Assembly: GCF_022397955.1 (NCBI RefSeq)
Contig: NZ_JAKEUQ010000014.1
Location: 46,027-110,026, forward strand
Length of the DNA stretch: 64,000 nt
Source: Vibrio sp. Isolate32
GTDB taxonomy: Bacteria > Pseudomonadota > Gammaproteobacteria > Enterobacterales > Vibrionaceae
Direction: 5' to 3'
Shown: positions 48,275-58,134 of the stretch, piece after piece
Position numbering within the stretch: the stretch's first letter is position 1
Layout: every line of letters begins with the position of its first letter
Made by a program: the position numbers and the translations under genes
Notes under the pieces: model-generated
Database searches by the model: none
Told to the model about the DNA's origin: nothing
The model's input: only the letters and a program-made list of their open reading frames with translations

Positions 48275-49015
48275 ATGTGGAAATGGCTCCATCCCTATGC
48301 CAAAGCAGAAACCTCTTATCAGCTTGCTGGTAAACTTTTGCCATGGTTCTCCATCCTAGCGCTATTGTGCCTATCCGTTGGTACAGTATGGGGGTTAGCA
48401 TTTGCGCCTTCTGATTACCAACAAGGTGATAGCTTCCGAATTATCTACATCCACGTACCTTCTGCCATTTGGTCTATGGGCGTGTACATGTCGATGGCAA
48501 TTGCTGCGTTTATCGGCTTGGTATGGCAGGTAAGGCTATCAGACATGGCAGCGTTGGCGATGGCACCTATCGGTGCGGTATTTACCTTTATCGCGTTACT
48601 AACAGGTGCTGTTTGGGGTAAACCAATGTGGGGCGCTTGGTGGGTATGGGATGCGCGTTTGACCTCAGAGCTGATTCTTCTATTCCTATATTTAGGTGTG
48701 ATTGCACTACACCATGCGTTTGACGATCAAAAAACAGCAGCCAAAGCGGCAGGTATTTTGGCTATCGTTGGTGTGATTAACCTCCCTATCATTCACTTTT
48801 CAGTAGAGTGGTGGAACACACTTCACCAAGGTGCGACGATCACTAAGTTCGATAAGCCTTCTATTTCAAGTGACATGCTATGGCCGCTTCTTCTTAACAT
48901 CTTCGGCTTCGCCTTTTTCTTTGGTGCTGTGACTATGGTTCGTTTTAGAAACGAAATCATTAGTAAAGAGAGTCACCGTCCATGGGTTCGCAAGCTTGCG
49001 GCTGAAAAAGCGTAG
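48275..49015 (+). CDS. ccmC: Haem lyase/transfer protein CcmC
   Basis: Inner-membrane protein, 246 residues and six transmembrane helices, that loads haem onto CcmE. The tryptophan-rich WWD motif WGAWWVWDARLTSELI is intact, and conserved His residues lie in IYIHVPSAIWSMGVYM and INLPIIHFSVEWWNTLHQ. ccmD follows after 14 bp. Confidence 0.96.
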   Translation: MWKWLHPYAKAETSYQLAGKLLPWFSILALLCLSVGTVWGLAFAPSDYQQGDSFRIIYIHVPSAIWSMGVYMSMAIAAFIGLVWQVRLSDMAALAMAPIGAVFTFIALLTGAVWGKPMWGAWWVWDARLTSELILLFLYLGVIALHHAFDDQKTAAKAAGILAIVGVINLPIIHFSVEWWNTLHQGATITKFDKPSISSDMLWPLLLNIFGFAFFFGAVTMVRFRNEIISKESHRPWVRKLAAEKA

Positions 49016-49029
49016 TAGGGTAGGTAATT

Positions 49030-49236
49030 ATGTATTTTGAATCTTTGAATGATTTCTTTGCCATGGGTGGCTACGCCTCATATGTATGGAGCGCATTTGG
49101 AATCACATTCCTCTCGATGATTATCTTACTGGTGGTAAGTGTTCGTCGTGGTAAGCAATTACTAAATGAAGTACAAGCTAAGGTTGATCGTCAAGCTCGT
49201 ATCGATGCAGCAAAAAATATGGAGAACACTCTATGA
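49030..49236 (+). CDS. ccmD: Haem exporter protein CcmD
   Basis: Short one-helix membrane protein, 68 residues. The N-terminus [24 protein letters not shown] and the helix [17 protein letters not shown] are typical of CcmD, which stabilises the CcmABC-CcmE complex. It overlaps ccmE by 4 bp (ATGA type). Confidence 0.93.
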   Translation: MYFESLNDFFAMGGYASYVWSAFGITFLSMIILLVVSVRRGKQLLNEVQAKVDRQARIDAAKNMENTL

Positions 49237-49715
49237 ACCCAAGACGTAAAAAGAGGCTGGGCATTGTCTTAGCAATCTTTTTTGGTATCAGTGCGACTAT
49301 TGGATTGATGGTTTATGCACTTAACCAGAACATGGATCTGTTCTACACGCCAACCGAGCTGGTCAACGGCAAAGATGGTAAAAAACCCGAAGTTGGTCAA
49401 CGCCTACGCATTGGTGGCATGGTCGTAGTCGGCTCTGTAAGCCGTGACAGTGAATCATTGCGTGTAAGCTTCGATTTGGCTGATGTCGGCCCTAAAGTAA
49501 CGATTCTATACGATGGTATCCTTCCTGATCTTTTCCGTGAAGGTCAAGGTATTGTTGCTCAAGGTGTCCTTAAAGATGCAACGACAATTGAAGCGTTTGA
49601 GGTGTTGGCAAAGCACGATGAAGAGTACATGCCTTCTGAAGTTGCTGAAGCAATGAAGAAAACCCATGAGCCTCTGCAATACACAACTGAACAAAAAGAA
49701 GGAAATGCTCAATGA
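49233..49715 (+). CDS. ccmE: Periplasmic haem chaperone CcmE
   Basis: 160-residue membrane-anchored protein that carries haem covalently on a His. The N-terminal [27 protein letters not shown] anchor is followed by an OB-fold domain ([47 protein letters not shown]). The haem-binding His is His128 in [10 protein letters not shown], with the adjacent Tyr kept. It overlaps ccmF by 4 bp. Confidence 0.96.
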   Translation: MNPRRKKRLGIVLAIFFGISATIGLMVYALNQNMDLFYTPTELVNGKDGKKPEVGQRLRIGGMVVVGSVSRDSESLRVSFDLADVGPKVTILYDGILPDLFREGQGIVAQGVLKDATTIEAFEVLAKHDEEYMPSEVAEAMKKTHEPLQYTTEQKEGNAQ

Positions 49716-51682
49716 TAGCCGAGATCGGCCATTTTGCGATGATCCTGTCCTTGGGACTTGCATTGCTGCTAAGCGTGCTCCCATTGTATGGAGCCGCTCG
49801 AAATAACACATTATTGATGAACAGCGCACGACCGTTGTCGTGGGGTACGTTCGGATTCTTAGCGATTTCGTTCTTTATCTTGTGTTACGCGTTCTACACA
49901 AATGATTTTACGATTCAATATGTAGCGAGTAACTCGAATAGCCAGCTACCTTGGTACTACCGAATTACGGCGGTTTGGGGCGCTCACGAAGGTTCATTAC
50001 TGCTTTGGGTGCTTATCCAAGCGGGTTGGACGGTTGCTGTAGCGACGTTTAGCCGTGGTATGCCTCAAGAGTCTGTGGCTCGCGTACTGGCTATCATGGG
50101 TTTGATCACTGTCGGCTTCTTGCTGTTCATTATCGTAACGTCTAACCCGTTCCTACGTACATTGCCTTTCTTCCCCGTTGATGGTCGTGACTTGAACCCA
50201 CTACTGCAAGACCCGGGTTTGATTATTCACCCGCCAATGCTTTACATGGGTTATGTAGGTTTCTCTGTTGCGTTCTCTTTCGCAATCGCTTCTCTAATGA
50301 GTGGTCGTCTTGATACTGCGTGGGCTCGTTGGTCGCGCCCTTGGACAATCGCGGCTTGGTTATTCCTAACGGTAGGTATCGCACTAGGTTCATGGTGGGC
50401 TTACTACGAACTTGGCTGGGGTGGCTGGTGGTTCTGGGATCCAGTAGAAAACGCTTCATTCATGCCTTGGTTGGCTGGTACCGCACTAATGCACTCACTA
50501 GCGGTAACCGAAAAGCGTGGCACATTTAAAGCATGGACAGTATTGCTGGCTATCTCTGCATTCTCGTTAAGCTTATTAGGTACATTCTTAGTTCGTTCGG
50601 GCATCTTGGTATCGGTTCACGCATTTGCGTCGGATCCTGCTCGCGGTATGTTTATTCTAGGTTTCCTAGTCTTTGTTATCGGTGGTTCACTGCTGCTGTT
50701 CGCGGTTAAAGGCGCATCGGTTCGTGTTCGCGGTAACTTCGATCTGGTTTCTCGCGAAAACGCACTGCTTGGTAACAACATCTTATTGATTGCAGCTCTA
50801 GTAGTTGTGTTAGTAGGTACATTATTACCTCTAGTTCACAAACAGTTAGGCTTGGGCTCGGTATCTATCGGTGCTCCATTCTTTGATATGTTGTTCTTCT
50901 GGTTAATGATCCCGTTCTCGTTCTTATTGGGTATCGGTCCTCTGATCCGCTGGAAACGTGACAACCTATCTAAACTAGTTAAACCTATGCTGATTTCGGG
51001 TGCATTGTCACTTGGTTTGAGTGTGCTCATGGTGACTATGCTAGCTGATCGCTTCAGTGGTACTGCTTTCGCTGGTTGGGTAATGGCATTCTGGATCATC
51101 TTCATGCATGGTTTTGAGCTTCATGAGCGCGCGACTCACCGTCACACATTCTTGAAAGGTCTAACTAAACTGCCTCGTAGCCACTGGGCTATGGTATGTG
51201 GTCACATTGGTTTAGCGGTAACTGTAATTGGTATCGCGATGGTACAGAATTACAGTATTGAACGTGACGTTCGTCTGGCTCCTGGCGAAAGCTACCAGCT
51301 TGAAGAGTACGATTTCCTATTTACAGGTGTTCGTGACAAAGATGGTCCAAACTACGATGGTTACATTGCTGACTTTGAAATCACAAAAGAAGGCAAGTAC
51401 ATCAACACGCTTCACGCAGAAAAACGTTTCTACACGACTGCTAAGTCTATGATGACAGAAGCGGCGATTGACCGTGGCGTGACACGTGACCTTTACATCG
51501 CAATGGGTGAGCGTTTAGACGACAACAAATCTTGGGCTGTTCGTATCTACTACAAACCATTTGTACGTTGGATCTGGGCGGGTTCTTTGATCATGTCACT
51601 TGGTGGTGCTATTGCTATCAGTGACCGCCGTTACCGTTTCCGCAAGCCAACCAAAAAGTCGGCTCAAGAGCAGGAGGCTTAA
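49712..51682 (+). CDS. ccmF: Cytochrome c haem ligation protein CcmF
   Basis: Large polytopic haem lyase subunit, 656 residues, that joins haem from CcmE to apocytochrome c. The WWD motif is [18 protein letters not shown]; other conserved segments are [38 protein letters not shown] and [11 protein letters not shown]. About 15 transmembrane helices are expected. It lies in the standard order before ccmG. Confidence 0.97.
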   Translation: MIAEIGHFAMILSLGLALLLSVLPLYGAARNNTLLMNSARPLSWGTFGFLAISFFILCYAFYTNDFTIQYVASNSNSQLPWYYRITAVWGAHEGSLLLWVLIQAGWTVAVATFSRGMPQESVARVLAIMGLITVGFLLFIIVTSNPFLRTLPFFPVDGRDLNPLLQDPGLIIHPPMLYMGYVGFSVAFSFAIASLMSGRLDTAWARWSRPWTIAAWLFLTVGIALGSWWAYYELGWGGWWFWDPVENASFMPWLAGTALMHSLAVTEKRGTFKAWTVLLAISAFSLSLLGTFLVRSGILVSVHAFASDPARGMFILGFLVFVIGGSLLLFAVKGASVRVRGNFDLVSRENALLGNNILLIAALVVVLVGTLLPLVHKQLGLGSVSIGAPFFDMLFFWLMIPFSFLLGIGPLIRWKRDNLSKLVKPMLISGALSLGLSVLMVTMLADRFSGTAFAGWVMAFWIIFMHGFELHERATHRHTFLKGLTKLPRSHWAMVCGHIGLAVTVIGIAMVQNYSIERDVRLAPGESYQLEEYDFLFTGVRDKDGPNYDGYIADFEITKEGKYINTLHAEKRFYTTAKSMMTEAAIDRGVTRDLYIAMGERLDDNKSWAVRIYYKPFVRWIWAGSLIMSLGGAIAISDRRYRFRKPTKKSAQEQEA

Positions 51683-51687
51683 CTCGA

Positions 51688-52239
51688 ATGAACAAGAAGA
51701 TTTTATTCATTCCATTGATTGCGTTCATGATTCTAGCGGGAATTTTTGCTACGCAATTAGTGCGTAACCAGTCGGGCGATGACCCGACTAAACTTGAGTC
51801 GGTATTGATTGGTAAGCCAGTGCCTGAGTTTGATTTAGAAGACTTAGAGCAACCAGGCAAGTTACATGACCAAGCTATCTTTAAAGGTGAGCCGTTACTT
51901 CTTAACGTGTGGGCGACTTGGTGTCCTACTTGTTATGCAGAGCACTCCTACCTAAACAAGCTTGCTGATAAGGGCGTTAAGATCATTGGTTTGAACTACA
52001 AAGATGATCGTAATAAGGCTATGGGTTGGCTAAAAGAGTTGGGTAACCCATACCTGATTAGCCTGTTCGACGGTAACGGCATGTTAGGTCTAGACCTCGG
52101 CGTTTATGGCGCTCCGGAGACTTTCTTAATCGACGCTAACGGTGTCGTTCGCTATCGCCATGTGGGTGATGTGAACCCAGCGAACTGGGCATCGACGCTT
52201 GAGCCGATGTACAACGAGTTATTGGAGGAAGCGAAATGA
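51688..52239 (+). CDS. ccmG: Periplasmic thioredoxin CcmG (DsbE)
   Basis: 183-residue membrane-anchored thiol-disulphide reductase that keeps apocytochrome CXXCH motifs reduced. The N-terminal anchor (ILFIPLIAFMILAGIFATQLV) is followed by a thioredoxin fold with active site WCPTC (Cys79, Cys82) and GAPETFLID (cis-Pro loop). It overlaps ccmH by 4 bp. Confidence 0.96.
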   Translation: MNKKILFIPLIAFMILAGIFATQLVRNQSGDDPTKLESVLIGKPVPEFDLEDLEQPGKLHDQAIFKGEPLLLNVWATWCPTCYAEHSYLNKLADKGVKIIGLNYKDDRNKAMGWLKELGNPYLISLFDGNGMLGLDLGVYGAPETFLIDANGVVRYRHVGDVNPANWASTLEPMYNELLEEAK

Positions 52240-52727
52240 TTAAAAAGGCTCTGATCACTTTATTTGCTACGTTCGCAATCTCAGCGACTGTGTCTGCAGC
52301 GCCTATCGAATTTCATGAATTCGATAACGTTGACCAAGAACAGCAGTTTAAAGAGCTGAGCAACACGCTGCGTTGTCCTAAATGTCAGAACAACACAATT
52401 GGTGACTCGAATGCTGTATTAGCGGTCGACTTGCGCCAAAAAGTGTACGAGATGACAAAAGATGGTAAGTCGAAGCAAGACATCATTGATTACATGATTG
52501 CTCGTTACGGTAACTTCGTTACTTACAATCCTCCATTAACACTTGCGACGTCGATCCTGTGGATCGGTCCATTTGCAGTGGTTGTGTTTGGCTTTGGCTT
52601 GATCATTGTACGAAGCAGAAAGTCAAAATCGAAAGCAGCAACAGAGCCAGATCAAGACTGGGATGCAGATAAAGAAGCACGTTTAAAAGCGTTACTCGAT
52701 GAAGAGAACGACGGAGATAAACAGTAA
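52236..52727 (+). CDS. ccmH: Cytochrome c maturation protein CcmH
   Basis: 163-residue thiol-reductase of the haem ligation complex. It has a signal peptide (LITLFATFAISATVSA) and the LRCPKCQNNTI motif with redox Cys47/Cys50. The family's three-helix bundle follows, then a transmembrane helix (LATSILWIGPFAVVVFGFGLIIV) and a charged tail. As in many gammaproteobacteria, the TPR half is a separate gene (ccmI), overlapping by 1 bp. Confidence 0.95.
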   Translation: MIKKALITLFATFAISATVSAAPIEFHEFDNVDQEQQFKELSNTLRCPKCQNNTIGDSNAVLAVDLRQKVYEMTKDGKSKQDIIDYMIARYGNFVTYNPPLTLATSILWIGPFAVVVFGFGLIIVRSRKSKSKAATEPDQDWDADKEARLKALLDEENDGDKQ

Positions 52728-53947
52728 TGACTCTATTTTGGATTTCTACCATTATCCTTTCGCTAGCAGCAATCTTGTTGATTGTTCTGCCTTTCATTAA
52801 TAAAAAGGCAAACAATGACGATGTGCTTCGTGATGAGTTGAATAAAGCATTCTATAAAGACCGTCTCGATGAGCTAGAAGTAGAAGCAGAAGAAGGCCTT
52901 GTTGATAACCAACAAGAGCTAATTGCTGATTTGAAACAGTCTCTACTTGATGATGTTCCTGCCAAGCAAGAGATGAAGAAAACTCACATCTCAACAGTGG
53001 GTGTGGTTGTACCCTCTATCATTTTGGTTGTGGCCGTTACTTACGGTATGTACTTCAAGTTTGGTGCGCTAGACAAAGTTCAACATTGGCAAGAAGTAAG
53101 CAATAACCTTCCTGAGCTATCTAAAAAGCTAATGTCATCAGAAGGTGGCACGCTGACCGATGATGAGCTCGAAGATTTGACACTAGCACTTCGTACGCGC
53201 TTGCACTACCAACCTAAAGATTCAACGGGTTGGCTGCTGCTAGGTCGCATTGCGCTGGCTAATCGAGATGCACAAACCGCGATTGATGCGATGGAGCGTG
53301 CTTATAAGCTAGAGCCTAAAGACGAAGACGTTCAACTTGGCTTTGCGCAAGCACTGATGTTATCGCCAGATGAGGCAGAGCAAAACCAAGCTCGTCTGCT
53401 TCTAAGCCGTTTGGTTCAAAACGATTACGTAGATCTTCGAGTGTTCTCACTACTTGCGTTTGATGCATTTGAGCGTCAAGACTACCCAAGTGCGGTTAAG
53501 TACTGGAGCATCATGCAGCAGATGATTGGTCCGCAAGACAGCCGTTACGAAATGCTTTCTCGCAGCATCGAAAGTGCTCGGAAGAAAATGGGCGACGCGA
53601 TGGGGGTTGATCAAGGCAAGAGTGTTGCAGTAACACTTGATCTGTCTGCTGATGTGAACGCGGATCCAAACTCAGTGCTAGTTGTCTCTGTACACCGAGC
53701 GGATGGTTCACCAATGCCTATCGCAGCAGCTCGCTACCCTTTGGGCTCTTTCCCTCGCACGGTAGTACTGGATGACGGTAACAGCATGATACAAGGTCAA
53801 AAGCTGTCTAGCCTTGAAACTCTGATGGTTAGAGCTAGGCTTGATACAGATGGTAACGTTTCAACTCGCGATGGTGATTGGTACGGTGAGAGTGAAGTGG
53901 TTGAATTGGGTGAACCTGTGACCATTAATATCAATAAGCAATATTAA
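52727..53947 (+). CDS. ccmI: Apocytochrome chaperone CcmI (TPR protein)
   Basis: 406 residues. Two N-terminal transmembrane helices (FWISTIILSLAAILLIVLPFI; VGVVVPSIILVVAVTYGMYF) flank a cytoplasmic loop with leucine-zipper-like charge pattern. The periplasmic part has TPR repeats (GWLLLGRIALANRDAQTAIDAMERAYKLEPKDEDVQLGFAQAL) and a C-terminal beta domain. It holds apocytochrome c for CcmF/CcmH. It is last in the ccm operon and is followed by a strong terminator. Confidence 0.94.
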   Translation: MTLFWISTIILSLAAILLIVLPFINKKANNDDVLRDELNKAFYKDRLDELEVEAEEGLVDNQQELIADLKQSLLDDVPAKQEMKKTHISTVGVVVPSIILVVAVTYGMYFKFGALDKVQHWQEVSNNLPELSKKLMSSEGGTLTDDELEDLTLALRTRLHYQPKDSTGWLLLGRIALANRDAQTAIDAMERAYKLEPKDEDVQLGFAQALMLSPDEAEQNQARLLLSRLVQNDYVDLRVFSLLAFDAFERQDYPSAVKYWSIMQQMIGPQDSRYEMLSRSIESARKKMGDAMGVDQGKSVAVTLDLSADVNADPNSVLVVSVHRADGSPMPIAAARYPLGSFPRTVVLDDGNSMIQGQKLSSLETLMVRARLDTDGNVSTRDGDWYGESEVVELGEPVTININKQY

Positions 53948-54015
53948 TCATCGATTTGCATAGGTGTTAGCTATTCCGATTTATTAATAAACGTTATAAA
54001 CTTATGCAAACAATT

Positions 54016-54043
54016 GAGGCCAGCGATTGCTGGCCTTTTTTTT
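54016..54043 (+). terminator. Intrinsic terminator of the ccm operon
   Basis: AGGCCAGC, loop GATT, GCTGGCCT and a T9 tail. It sits about 70 bp after ccmI and 20 bp before the mlaA start. Confidence 0.93.
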
Positions 54044-54064
54044 ATTCCTTATGGAAAAGGTGAT

Positions 54065-54847
54065 ATGTCTGTCAGTGTTTTAAGACTCTCGAGTTTATTA
54101 TTTATCGCAAGCTTAACGGTGGGCTGTTCTAGCTCGCCAGATGAAAGCAATAATGATAATCTCGAAACCTCTGAATACGTCGAAGAGTCCCACCCGAATG
54201 ATCCCTTTGAAGGTTTCAACCGAGCGATGTGGAATATTAACTACGAGTATTTGGATCCTTATTTGGTTCGCCCCGTTTCTCTCGCCTATATTGACTACAC
54301 TCCTGTGCCGGTACGTTCTGGTATCTCCAATTTTTTAGCCAACTTAGACGAACCATCAAGCATGGTGAATAACCTCATCATGGGTAATGGTGAGAAAGCG
54401 CTAGACCACTTTAACCGGTTTTGGATTAACTCGACATTTGGCCTACTAGGCTTAATCGATATTGCCAGCGAAGCCGGGATCACCAAATATGATGATAAGT
54501 CCTTCTCTGATGCGATTGGTCATTACGGAGTAGGGAATGGTCCGTACTTTATGGTGCCAGGTTATGGCCCTTTAACGACCCGTGAAGTGACTGAAACCGT
54601 TGATGGTCTGTATGTTCCTCTGTCGTTCTTGAACTTTTGGGCGAGCTTAGGCAAATGGGCCTTCGAAGGTATGGAAACACGTGCTCAGTTAGTGTCGCAA
54701 GAAGCGCTGCTGGATGATTCTCCAGACCCATACGCGTTAACACGTGACGTCTACATTCAACGTCGTGATTTTAAAGCTGAGATTGAACCTGAAGAGGTGG
54801 ATCTCGAAGAGGAAGATTTCATCGATGGTTATCTAGAAGATTACTAG
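54065..54847 (+). CDS. mlaA: Outer-membrane lipid asymmetry lipoprotein MlaA (VacJ)
   Basis: 260-residue outer-membrane lipoprotein that removes mislocated phospholipids from the outer leaflet and passes them to MlaC. The lipobox is LTVGC (Cys at about residue 20). The conserved DPFEGFNRAMWNINYEYLDPYLVRPVS, NLDEPSSMVNNLIMGN, FWINSTFGLLGLIDIASEAGI and VPGYGPLTTRE segments are present. The C-terminus has an unusually acidic tail (EPEEVDLEEEDFIDGYLEDY). ATG 54065 follows AAAAGGTGAT; the longer frame runs through the terminator. Confidence 0.95.
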   Translation: MSVSVLRLSSLLFIASLTVGCSSSPDESNNDNLETSEYVEESHPNDPFEGFNRAMWNINYEYLDPYLVRPVSLAYIDYTPVPVRSGISNFLANLDEPSSMVNNLIMGNGEKALDHFNRFWINSTFGLLGLIDIASEAGITKYDDKSFSDAIGHYGVGNGPYFMVPGYGPLTTREVTETVDGLYVPLSFLNFWASLGKWAFEGMETRAQLVSQEALLDDSPDPYALTRDVYIQRRDFKAEIEPEEVDLEEEDFIDGYLEDY

Positions 54848-54874
54848 AAACACGATTTAGGAAACCGATAAAAG

Positions 54875-54908
54875 AAAGGCTCGATGTTGAAAACAACATC
54901 GAGCCTTT
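54875..54908. terminator. Bidirectional terminator between mlaA and fadL
   Basis: A perfect 15-bp stem (AAAGGCTCGATGTTG and its complement) around an AAAA loop with T-rich flanks on both strands, between convergent mlaA (+) and fadL (-). Confidence 0.93.
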
Positions 54909-54937
54909 TTAATGCTTCTACTATTCAGAATAGTAGA

Positions 54938-56248
54938 TTAGAAGCGGTAGTTAGCTTGTACACCAACTAGCCAGATGCTACCAGTCACTTCACCTTCGAA
55001 GCTGCCACCAAACATATCAGCACCACCGAAGCCTGGGTCTGTTTCATGCATTTTAGCGTCTTTCGCTAGAATGTAAGTAAAGCCGGCATCTAGTGTTAGT
55101 TGCTCAGACCACTGGTAGCCAGCACCAATACTCAACCAAGTACGGTCTGTTTCTGGGATCGTCGCAGTACGGTGCTCATCACTTACTGCTGAAGTGTCGT
55201 AGGCGATACCAGAACGTAGTGCCAGCTTAGGTGTCATTTGGTATGTGGTACCAATAGCGAAGCGGTAGTTGTCTTCCCAGTTTTCTTCTTTGATATCTTG
55301 AGTTCTAGCTGGGCCGAATTCAGGGATGTCAGCAACTAGTTCTTTAAAGCTGCTCCAGTTAGTCCAGTTAACGCTCGCGTGTACTGCTACTTTCTCGGTA
55401 AGTTGGTGGAAACTTGCTAGTTCCGCTGTAGCTGGTAAAGCTAGTTCCATTGAGCCGTTGTATTTTGACTTCACGGGAGAACCTAAAGCACCGGCAACAG
55501 CATCAAAAGCGACACCGTTAGCATGGCCTTCAAGCGTTAGGTCCACTTCTGACTTATAGGTAAAGCCTAGGCGGTTATTTTCATTGATTTGCCAAGCTGT
55601 ACCAACTTGCCAGCCCCACGCAGTGTCATCACCTTCCATGTATTTAAGAGCATCACCTTGGTTTACCATGGTTGGGATTGTTATTGCTGATACCGCACCA
55701 AAGCTACCTTCAGCCATGATGTAACGAATACCACCACCAATAGATACGCTTTCAAGTACTTGGTATGCAGCGTTTAGGTTCAGCTCCATAGTAGTAACGC
55801 TTGCTTCGTTACCATGGTTTGCACCACCGAAGTCTTTACCTAGGTCTGTTTCCATGCCGTAGTTAGTGCCTGCAGCAAAGCCCAACGCGAATTTGTCGTT
55901 GTACTTATGAGAAACATAAAAGTTTGGAATTACTGCACTGTGGGCGAAGTCACTAGAGTTTGAGGTCGTTGTACCACGAAGTGTTGTAGAGGTGCCGTCA
56001 ATGTCAATATTTGGATCTACATAGGTACCACCAACTGAAACTTGAGTGCCTTCTAGGTAAGTTAGCATTGCAGGGTTACGCCATTGTGCGTCTGCACCGT
56101 CAGCCATTGCTGCTTCACCAGCGTATGCGCGACCTAGGCCTGTTGCTGAGTATTCTGCTAGTTGAAAGCCTGCTGCTTGAGTCACAGTAGAAGTTGAAAG
56201 TAGTCCAACTGCCACTGCAGTAGATAGAAGAGTCTTATTCATTTTCAT
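54938..56248 (-). CDS. fadL: FadL-family outer-membrane long-chain fatty acid transporter (copy 1)
   Basis: 436-residue beta-barrel transporter. Signal peptide 1-25 (cleavage after TQA) is followed by the FadL N-terminal hatch region AGFQLAEYSATGLGRAYAGEAAMADGADAQWRNPAMLTYL, with the NPA kink. The protein ends with aromatic-rich beta strands and terminal Phe (VQANYRF), the outer-membrane assembly signal. ATG at 56248 gives MKMNKTLL; a second ATG two codons later is also possible. Tandem with a second fadL; no clear FadR box precedes this copy. Confidence 0.93.
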   Translation of the reverse strand: MKMNKTLLSTAVAVGLLSTSTVTQAAGFQLAEYSATGLGRAYAGEAAMADGADAQWRNPAMLTYLEGTQVSVGGTYVDPNIDIDGTSTTLRGTTTSNSSDFAHSAVIPNFYVSHKYNDKFALGFAAGTNYGMETDLGKDFGGANHGNEASVTTMELNLNAAYQVLESVSIGGGIRYIMAEGSFGAVSAITIPTMVNQGDALKYMEGDDTAWGWQVGTAWQINENNRLGFTYKSEVDLTLEGHANGVAFDAVAGALGSPVKSKYNGSMELALPATAELASFHQLTEKVAVHASVNWTNWSSFKELVADIPEFGPARTQDIKEENWEDNYRFAIGTTYQMTPKLALRSGIAYDTSAVSDEHRTATIPETDRTWLSIGAGYQWSEQLTLDAGFTYILAKDAKMHETDPGFGGADMFGGSFEGEVTGSIWLVGVQANYRF

Positions 56249-56493
56249 TATTATGTTCGCTGAATCATAAGTATTTAGTGGCGTGATTCTACTTTTAGAG
56301 TCATTACTTTAAAAATGAAATTCGAGTAAAACAGCGTTTTAGGGATTAAATGACAAAATATGACTAATTATTAGGCAAATCGTCTGAATGTTTCGAGTGT
56401 GTTATCGAATTTGAGCGTACACTTGTAGCCATAAATAGCTTGTGTAGACTACAGCTGTAAGCTTAAATTGATGTCGGTCAGTAATTTAGGCAA

Positions 56494-56520
56494 TAAAAAA
56501 AAGGTCGCATAAAGCGACCC
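56494..56520 (-). terminator. Intrinsic terminator after the second fadL
   Basis: On the - strand GGTCGC, loop TTTAT, GCGACC are followed by T8, 25 bp after the fadL copy 2 stop. Confidence 0.88.
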
Positions 56521-56545
56521 TTTAACAATTATCACCTAGCTTAGA

Positions 56546-57844
56546 TTAGAAGCTGCGGCTGTATTGTAGGCCTAGTAGGATTGCGTCAGCGTGTGTTGTT
56601 GCCGTTAGAGTCGATAGGTATTGTGGACTAGTTGGGCTTGTCGGGTCATATTGTGGGTTAGGTGTAGATTCATTTGTATTTACATCGTCACCCAATAGGT
56701 AAGTCAACCCGAAGTCAATATTAGATTTGCTATCAATGTTGTAAGTAAAGCCTGCTGAAAACCATTGGCGATCTGAGTCTGGTACAGAAATAGAAGTTAA
56801 AGAGTCTTGCGCACTAGTGTCATACATGTAACCTGCACGGAGAGTCCAATCTGTGTTTAGGTAGTAAGTGCCACCGATAGCATAGTGCCAGCCATCTTGC
56901 CATTGGTATGACTTTTCGTATGTTGAACCAAGAGGTGACCCTTGTAGGTTTTCAAAGTCGATTTGATCGAATGCACTCCAACCAATCCACTGTACAGAGT
57001 AATGCACAGCAAACTTGGTGTCTTCGATTTTATGGTAACCAGAAAACTCAAAGATATCAGGAAGTGGCAGAGTAATCTTTTGACTGTTGTCGTCTTTTGC
57101 AGTGAACTCTGGACTATAATGATACGCTGCGCCAAAACGGTTATTTTCATCTAACTCGTAAACAGTACCAACATTAAAGCCAACAGCAAAACCGTCAGCT
57201 TCATCAACATTGATAAGGTCCATGCCGCCTATACCATTAACATCTGAGCTAGCGGTACGTTTCATTGTTCCTTGAGCATAGATCATATCTAGACCTGCAC
57301 CAAAACTCCACTGCTCATTTAAACGGTATGAACCTGCCAAGCCGAAGTTTAAACTTTTGACATCAGTTAATCCGCCATATTCTGATGCTACATAATTGTT
57401 TGAGAATTCTGTCTTAGTACCGAAGTTTGTGTATGCGTTGATACCCCACGCGAATCTTTCATTTACTGGCACGATCAAGTGGATATTTGGAGCAATTGAA
57501 GTACCACCAACACCGTCTTGGTTTGCATCTTTTGGTGGTGAAAGTGTAGGAGCGACTTGGCACGTGGTACCGCAGTATTTTGCATCTTTAACGTCAATCA
57601 TCGAAGTGATGCTTTCAAAACCAAGCGACAGCTCAGTTTTGTCAAACAGTGCCATTGCTGCAGGGTTACGTGCCATTACTGACGCGTTATCTGCGATTAC
57701 GGCATCACCGGCGAAAGCACGGCCGATACCGGTTGCCGATTGTGCGTTAAGTTGGAAACCGGCTGCCATCGCTTGCGAAGACGCCAGTGTAATTGTTACT
57801 GCTAAAAGAGACTTTTTAAACAGACGCGTGTTGTTGGTAGTCAT
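56546..57844 (-). CDS. fadL: FadL-family outer-membrane long-chain fatty acid transporter (copy 2)
   Basis: 432-residue paralogue of the neighbouring FadL. The signal peptide (LLAVTITLASSQAMA) is followed by AGFQLNAQSATGIGRAFAGDAVIADNASVMARNPAAMALF. A loop near residues 90-97 contains two close cysteines (YCGTTCQ), perhaps a disulphide at the cell surface, absent from copy 1. It ends LGLQYSRSF with terminal Phe. Copy 1 lies about 300 bp downstream, each with its own terminator. A FadR-like box lies upstream at 57934. Confidence 0.93.
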   Translation of the reverse strand: MTTNNTRLFKKSLLAVTITLASSQAMAAGFQLNAQSATGIGRAFAGDAVIADNASVMARNPAAMALFDKTELSLGFESITSMIDVKDAKYCGTTCQVAPTLSPPKDANQDGVGGTSIAPNIHLIVPVNERFAWGINAYTNFGTKTEFSNNYVASEYGGLTDVKSLNFGLAGSYRLNEQWSFGAGLDMIYAQGTMKRTASSDVNGIGGMDLINVDEADGFAVGFNVGTVYELDENNRFGAAYHYSPEFTAKDDNSQKITLPLPDIFEFSGYHKIEDTKFAVHYSVQWIGWSAFDQIDFENLQGSPLGSTYEKSYQWQDGWHYAIGGTYYLNTDWTLRAGYMYDTSAQDSLTSISVPDSDRQWFSAGFTYNIDSKSNIDFGLTYLLGDDVNTNESTPNPQYDPTSPTSPQYLSTLTATTHADAILLGLQYSRSF

Positions 57845-57933
57845 TCATTTATTCCTTTATTTACGCCTCTAAAGGGCGATTAATTTGAGCAATTGCTCAA
57901 TGGTGGCTGATCCTATTCGCAAGTATACGATAT

Positions 57934-57949
57934 ACAAATCCGACCATTG
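57934..57949 (-). promoter_or_regulatory. Possible FadR box upstream of fadL copy 2
   Basis: On the - strand AATGGTCGGATTTGTA resembles the FadR operator (core TGGTCYGACC), with about 11 of 16 positions matching. A GTATACGATATAC palindrome directly adjoins (57923-57935). Tentative. Confidence 0.35.
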
Positions 57950-58075
57950 GGAAATTTGAGTGGAAAATTATGAAAATGACTAGTATCTGGCATGAAAATG
58001 GTCAAAAATGCCATTTTTTAGAGTATGAACTCTAGGTGGTGGTGTGATGAATGGTTTGTGTTTTTTTAAAGTAAA

Positions 58076-58107
58076 GCCCAGTAATATCAGTAATATATTG
58101 GCTGGGC
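58076..58107 (-). terminator. Possible terminator after the DUF3379 gene
   Basis: On the - strand GCCCAG pairs with CTGGGC over a 20-nt loop, followed by TTTACTTT. Moderate support. Confidence 0.5.
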
Positions 58108-58134
58108 CTTTTGTGGTGGGGCTTTGAGGGCTGA